A DNA stretch of 64,000 nucleotides from Kitagawia praeruptora. Lineage: Eukaryota; Streptophyta; Magnoliopsida; Apiales; Apiaceae. Below the pieces are notes generated by a model. That model was not told the DNA's origin, ran no database searches, and was given only the letters and a program-made list of their open reading frames with translations. Position 1 is the stretch's first letter, and each line of letters begins with the position of its first letter. A program made the translations under genes and the position numbers. Where the stretch lies: positions 125,104,001 through 125,168,000 of the forward strand of contig CM075346.1 in assembly GCA_037693485.1 (NCBI GenBank). Reading direction: 5' to 3'. Below are positions 32,819 to 43,700 of the stretch, piece after piece.

Positions 32819-33474
32819 TCAATCAATGAAGCATTTTTAAAATTAAGAACAGATTGAATAAAGCGAGGGAAGAAAATATCAGTACCTCTCTTGGTTGTGT
32901 TCTTACCAAGTCTCCCATATAGTTCTTGGAGGATGATTTGGCCAACATCTATCTTCTTTCCATAGGCCAATGCATATCCAATTTGATGCACAGGTGCACT
33001 GATTTGATCAAAGCTTGATTTCCTGGCAGTGAAGACTTGGAGAAGAGTTGCAAACACATAGCTCCACTCCTTTCTCAGATTCTTTCTATTTAGCTTTCCA
33101 AGATTGATCCCATCTGAGTAGTTGATGAACTCAAAGAATTCCTCTAACTCTGCATTAATGGCCATTCTGTCAAATGACTCTTGTTGTAGGCCCAGTGCTT
33201 GGTTCATGTCTGCAGTAGTGATAGTGATTTCCTTATCTTGAATCTTGCAGTAGATGATATATGAAGTGATTGCGTTTTCCAGGGCTACAACCTCCACAAT
33301 AGCAGTGCCCCAAAACTGTTCCAGGATATCTAGATACAGAGTTGGGTTGGCAGAGAGTGCATCCTTGATGTATGACTCAGCCATCCATTTCACAAAGCAC
33401 TTGAAATTGGCATTGGGTGCTTCAACATCACTAGTGAGAGCGATGAAGTTGGTGTTGAACTTTACTGTTGCCAT
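32791..33474 (-). CDS. SIRE-1 third ORF, N-terminal part (227 aa), env position
   Basis: It begins MATVKFNTNFIALTSDVEAP. Motifs in order: PTLYLDILEQFWGTA (44-58), ALGLQQ (93-98), KEWSYVFATLLQVF (135-148), GKKIDVGQIILQEL (172-185). No signal peptide or membrane segment is visible. The frame closes at a TAG just after the next ORF opens in another frame. The protein runs logically into that ORF, so the pair is probably one gene split by a small indel, or joined by frameshifting. Long hypothetical proteins of this sort sit behind pol in SIRE-type elements of other asterids as far as I recall. Function unknown. Confidence 0.75.
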   Translation of the reverse strand: MATVKFNTNFIALTSDVEAPNANFKCFVKWMAESYIKDALSANPTLYLDILEQFWGTAIVEVVALENAITSYIIYCKIQDKEITITTADMNQALGLQQESFDRMAINAELEEFFEFINYSDGINLGKLNRKNLRKEWSYVFATLLQVFTARKSSFDQISAPVHQIGYALAYGKKIDVGQIILQELYGRLGKNTTKRGTDIFFPRFIQSVLNFKNASLIDCLGLIKIK

Positions 33475-34316
33475 TTGTGTAGAAGAGAGGAAAGAAATTG
33501 AAGGTTGAAGAAAAATTTGGCTTTTCGTAGCTAGGGTTTCAGGGGTTTAGAGAGTGTAGATGCTTGAGAAATCGAATGAAATGAATCGAATAGATGTGAA
33601 ATTGTATAAGTATGAAGTACTTGAATTGTCGATTAGATGAAAGTTTGTTTCGACAAGTCAGGCATTCGAGAAGTAGAAAACAACTATTCGAGAAGTCAAG
33701 AAAGGCTTAATCGATAACTCAAGCAGATAGAAACTCACAGCTGGCAGTTATATAACTTAGAAATAATTCTAAATTAAATAAAATGTGTTTTTATGAGTGA
33801 ATTAAACTTTTAGACAAAAGTCCAAAATCGGTTAAAATTCAGCGAGAATTCAGCCTTTTCAAATGATTCGAGAACTCAAATATAGTGTTCGAGAACTCAA
33901 TCATTCGAGAACTCAGTTACTATATTCGAGAAGTCAAGAATACCTCTATTCGATATCTCAGAAAGACTCTATTCGAGAACTCAAGAGTACTCTAATGAGA
34001 CTTGTTAGAGATGTCGAATAGTGAATCATTCGAGAAGTCTGACTTATCGAACTATACCCATCACTCATAGAAATTTGATTTTCACTATCTTTTAAAATTT
34101 ACCAGACATATTCACTGAAGAATATCCTAGCAAATTAGATAGTGATTTTCTCAAAATTTCATAGAAATTTTAAGTTAATAGAAATATGATTTTCAACATA
34201 TGCAACAGATTTGAAATATTTATAAATCATATTTCAGCCAACACTTACTCCAAAAATATTGAGAATTTAGATAAAGTAAGTGTTTACTGCTGCAACAATC
34301 TAGATGGTGTATTCAC
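33475..34316 (-). repeat. SIRE-1 spacer between pol and third ORF, with inverted TCGAA motifs
   Basis: Non-coding, about 840 bp. Between about 33560 and 34060 the plus strand carries some fifteen copies of ATTCGAGAA, ATTCGATATC and close variants. These are the reverse complement of the form that dominates the LTR cluster. The spacer precedes the ATG of the third ORF. Confidence 0.75.
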
Positions 34317-36281
34317 TTAGCCAGAATCTGAAGAATTCAGCATTCCAATCTCACTTACCAACCTTGTGAAGGTGGCTTCATCTAATGGCTTAGTGAATAT
34401 ATCAGCTAGTTGTTTATCTGTAGAGACATAATGCAACTCAATGGTTCCATTAGTTGCATGTTCTCTTATGAAATGATATCTGATGTCAATGTGCTTTGTT
34501 CTAGAATGATTGACAGGATTGGTAACTATAGAGATTGCACTTGTGTTGTCACACATGATTGGAATTCTTTCCAACACAAGTCCATAATCTCTAAGTTGAT
34601 TTCTAATCCAAAGCACTTGAGCACAGCAACTTCCAGCAGCTATGTATTCAGCCTCAGCTGTAGAATTTGACACAGATTGTTGCTTCTTGCTATACCAAGA
34701 AACTAACCTTTGTCCAAGAAACTGGCAGCTTCCTGAGGTGCTTTTCCTATCCACTCTGCATCCAGCATAATCAGCATCAGAATAACCAACCAGATTGAAT
34801 CCTGTGTCCTTAGGATACCATAATCCCAAGTTAGGAGTGCCCTTCAGATATCTAAAGATCCTTTTTATTGTAATCAAATGTGATTCCTTTGGGTTTGATT
34901 GAAACCTTGCACACAAGCATGTAGCAAACATGATGTCTGGCCTACTTGCAGTGAGGTAAAGTAGAGAACCAACCATGCCTCTGTAGACTGAGATATCTAC
35001 TCTCTTGCCTTTAGCATCTTCATCTAGTTTAGTGGTAGTGGCCATGGGTGTCTTGGCAGGTGAACAATCTTCCAAGTCAAACTTCTTCAATAAATCCTTG
35101 ATGTACTTGGTTTGACTGATAAAGATACCATCCTTCCTTTGACTGACTTGCAACCCTAGAAAGAATGTCAACTCTCCCATCATACTCATCTCATATCTGC
35201 TCTGCATGAGTTTAGAGAATTTCTCACACAGCTTCTCATTCGTAGAACCAAAAATGATATCATCCACATAGATTTGGACTAGGATAATATCATCACCATG
35301 CTTCTTGTAAAACAGTGTCTTGTCCAATGTGCCTCTAGTGAATTGATTTTCAAGAAGAAATTGTGATAAAGTATCATACCATGCTCTTGGAGCTTGCTTA
35401 AGTCCATACAATGCCTTAAGCAATCTGTAGACAAATTCTGGGAAATGTGGATCCTCAAAGCCAGGTGGTTGTTGCACATAAACCTCTTCTTCCAACTCTC
35501 CATTTAGAAATGCACTCTTGACATCCATTTGATAAACTTTAAAGTTTTAATGAGCAGCAAATGCCAAGAATATTCTGATGGCTTCCAATCTAGCAACAGG
35601 GGCAAATGTCTCATCATAATCAATGCCTTCCTGTTGAGAGTATCCTTTTGCAACCAACCTTGCTTTGTTTCTTATTATTACACCATCTTCATCCATCTTA
35701 TTCTTCAGAACCCATTTTGTTCCAACAATGGTTCTATTCTTTGGTGCAGGCACAAGTTCCCATACTTTGTTCCTTTCAAATTGATTCAGCTCCTCTTGCA
35801 TGGCAATAATCCAATCCGGATCCAACAGTGCATCATCAAGTTTCTTAGGCTCAACTTGTGATAGAAAACATCCATAGAGGCACTCATTTTGAGTTGCTCT
35901 CCTAGTCCTTACTCCTGCATTAGGATCTCCAATGATTTGCTCTGCAGTGTGTGATCTATCCCATTTCCTCGAGTGTTCAGCCTGACTTCTCATCCTTGAT
36001 GTTGCTTCATCATCCACATCATGGTCATCCTCATTTCCTCCCCCTGTGAAGTTGCCATTACTCACAGGTGTGTCTTGGATGCTTGTTTCTCCACTATCGA
36101 TTGGCACAAATTCTTCTCTTGTATCATTAATCACTTGAGTTTGTTGAACTTGAGTTTCAACTCCAGTTTCAATCTCTTCATCAGAATCATCTAGATTATC
36201 AAACCTCAATGGATCTTTGTCTTCATTATTGGCTTCTTCTAGTCCAGGTAGTTTGCTGTCATCAAATGTTACATCTGTACT
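34317..36281 (-). pseudogene. SIRE-1 Pol, second part: RT and RNase H, one nonsense codon
   Basis: The frame continues from the first part at DVTFDDSKLPG. It holds an acidic linker, then RT (KVWELVPAPKNRTIVGTKWV; MDVKSAFLNG; YVDDIIFGS) and RNase H (GYSDADYAGC; STAEAEYIAAGS), ending at NSSDSG and a stop. A single TAA (plus-strand TTA at 35547-35549) lies between FAAH and NFKVYQ. SIRE-2 has Ser at that position, so one C-to-A change (TCA to TAA) explains it. Apart from this stop and the SIRE-2 insertion, pol would be full length. Confidence 0.92.
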
Positions 36282-36786
36282 TGAAAGGCATATGATGTAG
36301 CCTATTTGTATTTCGAGGATACAACTCAACTTAAACAAGATTGTAATAGTAAATAGTATATAGACTGTCACAAGGAATCTCAGATTGTATTATCTGTCAG
36401 AAGAAAAAGATCAAGGTCAATCTACGGACTTGAGGAATTACTACATTGAAAGAAGCTCAGTCATCTGATCAAGCCTCAGTGAAGTATTCGTTAAGAAGTG
36501 GATTCGTTTAAAGTGACAGAGATTTCAACAGTGACAGAGACAGTACAGAAGATTAAAGAGAGAGAGGAGAAAAGAAAAGGAACCAGATTTTAAAGTCAAT
36601 ATATGAAGAACAGTCATTGCGGTTAGTCACTCATGAACCAGACAGTACATCGAGTGTCAACATTAAACAGTGGTTGTTTATCATTAACTTCAGTGGTTCA
36701 AGCTATCAAGACTGGTATGTGAGAAAATCATTGTGCAAGCAACAGGAGTGCTAAATTATTTAATCACAAAGATTTTATTATCAAGT

Positions 36787-37076
36787 GGACTGGCTACGAG
36801 GAAAAAGAATTGTCATAAAGAAATTCTAAATGATATATTCTTAATGCTGGAACTCCGGTTAGAATTGTTGTATTTTTTGCTAAGCAAAAAGAGTCCGGTT
36901 TCACGTCCTCAAGAGACCGAAGCTTACACCTGGACGGGTTATGAGAAAATAGAATTATCACAAGAATATTGAAAGTGATATATTCTTAAAGCTGGAACCC
37001 CGGTTGGAATTGATATATTTTTTGTTAAGCAAAAGGAGTCCGGTTCCAGACGCTCAGGTAACCGCAGTTTAGAGTT
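36787..37076 (+). repeat. 145-bp tandem duplication inside SIRE-2 LTR
   Basis: Unit 1 (GGACTGGCTACGAGGAAAA, from 36787) and unit 2 (GGACGGGTTATGAGAAAAT, from 36932) align along their length. Shared landmarks are ATGATATATTCTTAA/GTGATATATTCTTAA, GCTGGAACTCCGG/GCTGGAACCCCGG and AAGAGTCCGGTTTC/AGGAGTCCGGTTCC. The copies are clearly diverged, so the duplication predates this insertion. The 3' LTR carries the same pair. Confidence 0.8.
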
Positions 37077-37560
37077 TAATGATAATTTGATATTAATAAA
37101 TATTTTATTTATTTAGAAAATTATATTTATAAATATCTAATAATATTAGATATTTATTTTTATAATTTCTGGGTTTAAATAATTATTTATTAATTAAAGA
37201 TTATAAGCTGTGCGAGTTAAAAAGCATTTCTACGGAACCCGTCCTAATGGGACAAAATAAGCCTCGGTTTCTAAGAATGGTTAGCAGGTCATGTATATAT
37301 TTGTTTAATAAGCAAAAGAATGAAACAACTTGGTTGATTAAACAAATCAACTGATTTGCAAAAGAATTAAAGGAATGCACAGGCCACGTGAAGCTGTCGG
37401 CAACTACTTCACTCTCCACCACCGAGCGTGTGCGCCACGCGCCAGATTTCCAGTCAGCAAAGCCGCGTGTGTAACTCACCTAAGCCTCCTGCGACTGGTT
37501 CTCAGCTGGTTGTTCAAATCATTTGTTCCACAGAAATGATTCAGCCGAGTTTTTAATTCC

Positions 37561-37745
37561 CCAAGACAATTTCAAATTGTCTTGGCGATTGTCTTGGAAA
37601 GCAAAACAGATTGTCTTGGCAGTACAAAATCAATTGTCTTGGAAAGCTTGATTGTCTTGGAACAATCAAAGATTGTCTTGGCGATTGTCTTGGCAGTACA
37701 AATCTGATTGTCTTGGAAGAACAGATTGTCTTGGAGATTGTCTTT
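37561..37745 (+). repeat. GATTGTCTTGG short-repeat array in SIRE-2 5' LTR
   Basis: Nine full copies of (G/A)ATTGTCTTGG and one partial copy occur with 2-15 bp spacers. They are preceded by CCAAGACAATTT, which forms an inverted repeat with the first copy. The 3' LTR has the same array with two copies fewer (45-bp loss of 37603-37647). Confidence 0.85.
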
Positions 37746-37788
37746 CATGTGTTAATCAAAAGCAAAAGAAGGCAGTGGATTTGTTTTG

Positions 37789-37796
37789 ATATAAAC
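37789..37796 (+). promoter_or_regulatory. TATA-like box of SIRE-2 LTR
   Basis: ATATAAAC lies just after the repeat array and before the likely transcription start. It is positional evidence only. Confidence 0.45.
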
Positions 37797-38258
37797 ATGA
37801 ACACAGGCGGCTCAACACAATATCACAACACACAACATTATATCTTTCAACCAAGAAAAGCTTTCTCTCTCATTTTCTCTCAAGAACACAAGAGCTAGAA
37901 AAATTCATAGAAAATCAAGTTCATCATATTTGTAATATCTGATCCGATAGAACTTGTTTATTTGTATCTCTTGTACTACTAGCGAGTTTTTACTCCTAGA
38001 ACTTATCTTGATTTTTATTAACTAAATTAGAAAAGTTCATGTCGAATTTTCTAATTAGTTTTTATCAACTTGATAATTAATCTGTACTGAAATTGTAACA
38101 CCCATCAAGTTAATATATTTTTATATTCAACTTGAAAATTGTTTCAATTTATTCCGCACAAATTTGTTCAAGTCAAATTTTATTTAAAGGACAAATTTCG
38201 ATAAATTGGTATAGATTGTATTCAACCCCCCTTCTACAATCTTATCGGACCTAACAAT

Positions 38259-38270
38259 TGGTATCAGAGC
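38259..38270 (+). other. SIRE-2 primer-binding site (initiator tRNA-Met)
   Basis: TGGTATCAGAGC lies two bases after the LTR end. Confidence 0.93.
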
Positions 38271-38354
38271 CTATTGATTGATACACAAATCAAGATCCTA
38301 TTTTTATTCAATCAAAAATTTATCTCGAATTTTTAACTCACTTAAAAATTCATC

Positions 38355-40748
38355 ATGTCTTCAAAAGCCATTGTTAAGATTCCCATATTTAATAAGGATA
38401 ATTATGATATGTGGAAAAATAAAATGGAATTGTTTCTTGATGTTACAAATCCAAATTATTTATCAGTTTTGAAAAATGGACCAATAATTCCTATGCAACA
38501 TGATGCTGAAACGGTTACAAATGGAGTTGTAACAATACCTGCAAAAGATTATCCAAAGGACCCTAAGAACTATACTCCTGATGAAAAGGAGGATGCTGGA
38601 TTGGACAAAAATCTGAGACTCATTCTGATAGATTCCCTGGATGCTGTGATGTATAGTCATGTGATGAATTGTAAAACTGCTAAGCACATTTGGGAAACTA
38701 TTGAGACTATTAATGAAGGGACTGATGAAGTCAGGGAAAACAGACTTCAAATTTTGACCTCTGAATATGAACACTTTAGAGCTGGCCCCAATGAAGGCAT
38801 TCAGGAAGTGTTTGAAAGGTATAACAAAATAATCAATAACTTGCAAGTTCATGGCAAGCAATATACTCAGAAGGAGATCAACATGAAGTTTCTACTGACT
38901 ATGCCTACTCACCTGGAGCATAGAATTACTGCCATCAGAGAATCCAGGGATTTAAATAAGATTGCTCTTGACAGGCTGTTTGGTGTTCTAAAAACATATG
39001 AATTAGAACAAATACAGCAGAAGGAGTTCTCTGGCAAAGGCAGAGTTGCAAGTTCTTCTACAGCTTTAGTAGCTGAGGTTCCTAAGGAAGTGGAAGCTAA
39101 AGTTGTTCAACCTATCAGCTTCAACAAGGAACAAACTGAAGTTGAACATGGCCAAACACCAGCTACTCAAGATGATGGAGAATTTTATTCACTAGAAGAG
39201 CTGGATCAACTAGAAGATGAATCTATGGCTATGATGGTGAGACAATTCAGTAACTTCAGATTCAGGCGAAATCCAAAGTTCAGGTTTAAGTCTAATAGCA
39301 GATTTCAGAGAGGAGGTTCTTCATCCTCTAGTAACAGGGGAGGTTACAAAACTGGTACAGTTGACAGAAGCAAGATTCGTTGCTTCAACTGTAATGAGTT
39401 GGGACACTTTGCTACTGAGTGTCAAAAACCCAAGCAAGCACAGAAAAAGGACTATGCTTCTGAAAAGAAGAAAACTGGAAGAGCTTATGTAGCTGCCGGT
39501 AAAAGCTGGGATGACACAGACAGCGAAGATGAAGAATATGGAAACTTTGCGCTGGTGGCAAATGCTGAGTCATCAACTTATTACACCACACCGGTAATTC
39601 TTACTGATGAAGAGTTAATTCGTAGCTTACGTAGTTCCATTGGTTGTGCACAGAAAACAATTGCAAGAATAACTCTATTAAACACTAAACTTGAAAATGA
39701 AGTGTTAGAGTTAAAAAAGGTGCCTGATAATAATGATCAACAAATAAAAGAAATAGCTCGTCTTAACTACAAAGAAAAGGGTCTAGGAGAATACATGGTA
39801 AAACAAGTTGATAGGATTGCTGAACAAGACATCAGGATTAGAGAACTTGAAACACAGATTAGAGCTTGTTATAATTCTGTTAAAGTTTCCAAAGAGCACT
39901 TCAACAAACAAGCTAGAGAACAAACTGTAGGAATAGGGTTTGGTTACAAAGAAGCTGCTGGTTCTTTGGGCAATCATTCTGCTAATCCTATTCCTGCTAA
40001 AGAAAGAGGTATACCACATGTTCTCAAGAATGTTGAAAAACCCATGTTTAAAGAATCTGTTTCTGAACCACCAAACATGTATTCTATTGTGATTCAAGAA
40101 GAAATGAGAAATGAGGACAGTGCTAATGGTATAGTCATTGATAATGAAAAATCTGTTAAGACACCTACAACCAAAAATGTTAAATCTAATAAGGTTGTTT
40201 CTATGAAACCAGTGAAGTTTGTTCCCAGTTCATCTAAAATTGAGTTAGGTGATAACAAGTTGGAGCAGAATAATAACATGTCTAACATGAATACCATGCA
40301 TGTTATTGATACTTCTCATAAAGCATGTGGTGTTGTCAATTGTATGTCTTGTGCTTTTAATGTGATGTCTGCTTACTTTAATGGTAATCATGCATGTGCT
40401 AATAAGAATACTCCCCGACAACATATGAACAGAAACAAAAGTGTCAGATCAAAGACTGCTAGTCCTCCTCATGTTAGGAGAGAGACATTTGTACCTAAGC
40501 CTAAACAAAGTTTTACTAAGGCTGTTTATAAGGTCAAATGTCCAGTCAATGAAACAAGTGTTATTGTTGCTAAACAAACATGGATACCTAAAATGAAACA
40601 AAAGATTGTTAAATCTGTTTATAGGGTAAAATGTTTGTTGACTAATGGTAAAATTGGTGTTAAAGTAAAAAATGTTGTTTTGCCTGAAAAAGGCCAATTC
40701 TTTAAGTATTCTGGACCCAATCAAATTTGGGTTCCGAAGAAGGTTTAA
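38355..40748 (+). CDS. SIRE-2 Gag, 797 aa
   Basis: The ATG at 38355 opens MSSKAIVKIPIFNKDNYDMW. The UBN2-type Gag domain spans about residues 1-230. An acidic linker follows, then Arg/Ser-rich sequence and the zinc knuckle CFNCNELGHFATEC near 342. A coiled-coil-like segment spans about 415-520, and the Cys motif CMSCAFNVM lies near 663. The C-terminus has a repeated element, AVYKVKCPV and later SVYRVKCLL, and WIPK followed by WVPKKV at the stop. It has no second CCHC knuckle of the kind seen in SIRE-1. The frame is intact and overlaps the -1 pol frame at 40706-40748. Confidence 0.93.
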   Translation: MSSKAIVKIPIFNKDNYDMWKNKMELFLDVTNPNYLSVLKNGPIIPMQHDAETVTNGVVTIPAKDYPKDPKNYTPDEKEDAGLDKNLRLILIDSLDAVMYSHVMNCKTAKHIWETIETINEGTDEVRENRLQILTSEYEHFRAGPNEGIQEVFERYNKIINNLQVHGKQYTQKEINMKFLLTMPTHLEHRITAIRESRDLNKIALDRLFGVLKTYELEQIQQKEFSGKGRVASSSTALVAEVPKEVEAKVVQPISFNKEQTEVEHGQTPATQDDGEFYSLEELDQLEDESMAMMVRQFSNFRFRRNPKFRFKSNSRFQRGGSSSSSNRGGYKTGTVDRSKIRCFNCNELGHFATECQKPKQAQKKDYASEKKKTGRAYVAAGKSWDDTDSEDEEYGNFALVANAESSTYYTTPVILTDEELIRSLRSSIGCAQKTIARITLLNTKLENEVLELKKVPDNNDQQIKEIARLNYKEKGLGEYMVKQVDRIAEQDIRIRELETQIRACYNSVKVSKEHFNKQAREQTVGIGFGYKEAAGSLGNHSANPIPAKERGIPHVLKNVEKPMFKESVSEPPNMYSIVIQEEMRNEDSANGIVIDNEKSVKTPTTKNVKSNKVVSMKPVKFVPSSSKIELGDNKLEQNNNMSNMNTMHVIDTSHKACGVVNCMSCAFNVMSAYFNGNHACANKNTPRQHMNRNKSVRSKTASPPHVRRETFVPKPKQSFTKAVYKVKCPVNETSVIVAKQTWIPKMKQKIVKSVYRVKCLLTNGKIGVKVKNVVLPEKGQFFKYSGPNQIWVPKKV

Positions 40749-43700
40749 TCCGTTTGTCATTGCAGGGTGTTGAACAGGTTGAACGAGTAACCTGGATCTT
40801 GGACAGTGGATGTTCAAGGCATATGACTGGAGACAGAACCCTGCTGACAAATGTGGTGGAGAAGGCCGGCCCAGTAGTTACCTTTGGAGATAACAGCAAA
40901 GGTAGAACTGATGGATATGGCAGACTTGAAGCTGGAAATGTTATCATTGATGAAGTCTCTTTTGTGAAAGGACTTGAGCACAATTTGCTCAGTGTTAGTC
41001 AATTCTGTGACAAAGGATATGAAGTTTATTTCAACAAGAAGAATTGTCTAATTTCACACAAGAGACATGAAAAGCCACAACTGACAGGAGTTAGAAAAGG
41101 CAATCTGTACGTAGCCAATATGAACTCAGGAAGCACTGCAGAAATTACTTGCTTCTACACTAAAGCATCTAATGACGAGAGTTGGCTATGGCACAAGAAA
41201 CTTTCTCATCTTAATTTTAAAACAATGAATTCTCTAGTTAAAAGAGAATTGGTGAGAGGTTTGCCTTCAATGGAATTCACTCAAGAAGGACTGTGTGATG
41301 CATGCCAAAAAGGCAAGCTAAAAAGGGCAAGTCACAGGAGCACTGACACATCTTCAATAACTGAACCATTACAATTACTTCATATGGATTTGTTTGGTCC
41401 AGTTAATGTGATGTCTATGTCAAGGAAGAGATATGCTCTAGTGATTGTTGATGCTTTTTCAAAATACACATGGGTCCTGTTTTTGAATTCTAAAGATGAG
41501 ACTCCACAACTGGTGATTGATCACATCAAATTAATTGAGCGAGATTCTACGTATCCAGTGAGAGCTATAAGATCAGACAATGGAACTGAATTCAAGAATG
41601 CAGTTCTAAATGACTTCTGCACTGAGAAGGGTATAACCAGACAATACTCAGCTCCAAGAACTCCTCAGCAAAATGGAGTAGTGGAAAGAAAGAATAGAAC
41701 CTTGATTGAAGCTGCACGTACTATGTTAAGTGAATCAAGGCTTCCATTGTACTTTTGGGCTGAAGCTGTCAACACTGCGTGCTATACCCAGAATCGAACT
41801 CTAATCAATAAAGACCATATGAAGACACCCTATGAAATTATGGCTGATAAGAAACCATCACTCAAATACTTTCATGTATTTGGGGCAAAATGCTTTGTGC
41901 TTAAAGAAGGTGATGATCAAGGTGGTAAATTCGATACCAAAGCATTTGAAGCAATTTTTATTGGTTATTCAATGAGGGCATACAGGGTGTATTTGATTGA
42001 TGAACAGAAGATGATGGAAAGTGTCAATGTAACATTTGATGACACTAAACTCCCTAGTATCCAAACTGAGGATCCATCTGAAAAGCTATCTTTCGATGAC
42101 ATGACAGATACAGATTCAGATGATGACAATTCACCTGAGATTTTTGCTGATGCTAATGACAACGATGATGATCAGAGTAATGGTGGCGAATCATCAAGAT
42201 TAAATCTTCCAAGACAGACTGTTTGGAATAGAGCTCATCCTTTTGAGCTGATTATTGGTGATCCAGATGTTGGTGTCAAAACTAGAAGTGCTACTCAAAA
42301 TCTATGTAACTATTCAGGGTTTCTGTCTGAAATGGAACCTAAGAAAACTGAGGAAGCTCTTTCTGATCCTGATTGGGTGATTGCTATGCAAGATGAACTC
42401 AATCAATTTAAACAACAAGAAGTATGGAAGCTGGTACCCAGACCTACAAACAGAACTGTGGTTGGCACTAGGTGGGTATTCAGAAACAAACTTGATGAAG
42501 ATGGTACAGTGACGAGAAATAAGGCAAGACTGGTAGCAAAGGGTTATTCACAAGCTGAAGGCATTGATTATGATGAAACCTACGCTCCAGTGGCAAGACT
42601 TGAGGCTATCAGAATATTCTTGGCATTCGCAGCATTCTCAAACTTTAAGGTTTATCAAATGGATGTCAAGAGTGCTTTTCTGAATGGTAAGCTAGATGAA
42701 GAGGTATATGTAGAACAGCCCCCTGGCTTTGAAGATCCAGAATTCATGGATTATGTCTACTTTCTCTTCAAGGCTATTTATGGTCTTAAGCAAGCACCAA
42801 GGAAATGGTATGACACTCTCTCTGAATTTTTACTTGAAAATGGTTTTGTTAGAGGTGTCATAGACAAAACTCTCTTCACAAAGAAACATAAAAATGATAC
42901 AATATTAGTTCAAATCTATGTGGACGATATAATATTCGGGTCTACTAATGATCTTCTGTGCAAGAAATTTGCTAAGCTAATGCAGGGAAAATTTGAAATG
43001 AGCATGATGGGTGAGCTGAAGTTCTTTCTTGGATTGCAAGTAAGTCAAAGGACAGATGGAATATTTATCTGTCAATCCAAGTATGTCAGAGAGCTTCTCA
43101 AGAAATATCAAATGGAGGACTCATCTTCAGCAAGAACACCATCATCTACAGCTGTTAAATTTGGAGCATGTGAAAATTCTATCAAGGTAGATGTCACAAG
43201 CTACAGAGGTATGATAGGCTCATTACTTTATCTTACTGCAAGTAGACCAGATATTATGTATGCTACATGCTTGTGTGCAAGGTTCCAATCGGATCCTAGA
43301 GATGTTCATCTCATTGCTATTAAACGAATCTTAAGATATCTTAAGGGTACGCCTAACTTAGGCATCTGGTACCCTAAAGATTCTGGTTTTAATCTTGTTG
43401 GATATACAGATTCAGATTATGCAGGAAGTGTTGTAGATAGGAAAAGCACCTCTGGGAGTTGTCAATTCCTAGGTGGCAGGTTGGTTTCCTGGTACAGCAA
43501 GAAGCAACAAACAGTTTCCAACTCAACAGCTGAAGCTGAATACATAGCTGCTGGAAGCTGTTGTGCTCAGATTTTGTGGATTAGGAATCAGCTACGAGAC
43601 TATGGCTTTGTACTTGACAAAATTCCTATCTTGTGTGACAATACAAGTGCCATAGCAATCTCCAACAATCCTGTGCAGCATACGAGGACAAAGCACATTG

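Larger units (their letters stand above)
36282..38256 (+). repeat. SIRE-2 5' LTR, 1,975 bp
   Basis: It runs from TGAAAGGCATATGATGTAGC to CGGACCTAACA. It contains a diverged tandem duplication (36787-37076) and an array of GATTGTCTTGG motifs (37561-37745). Confidence 0.95.

Noticed and set aside
28730..33474. Naming the SIRE-1 third ORF 'env'
   Set aside because: It sits in the env position, but I see no signal peptide, membrane anchor or fusion-type segment, so only the position supports the name.
37561..37745. CRISPR-like spaced repeats
   Set aside because: The 11-bp units have irregular 2-15 bp spacers inside a plant LTR. This is a promoter-region repeat, not a CRISPR array.
36733..37898. 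Short open frames in the SIRE-2 LTR (79, 92 and 95 codons), recurring at 47191-48311
   Set aside because: They recur only because the two LTRs are near-identical copies. They overlap the 145-bp duplication and the GATTGTCTTGG array and show no protein family.
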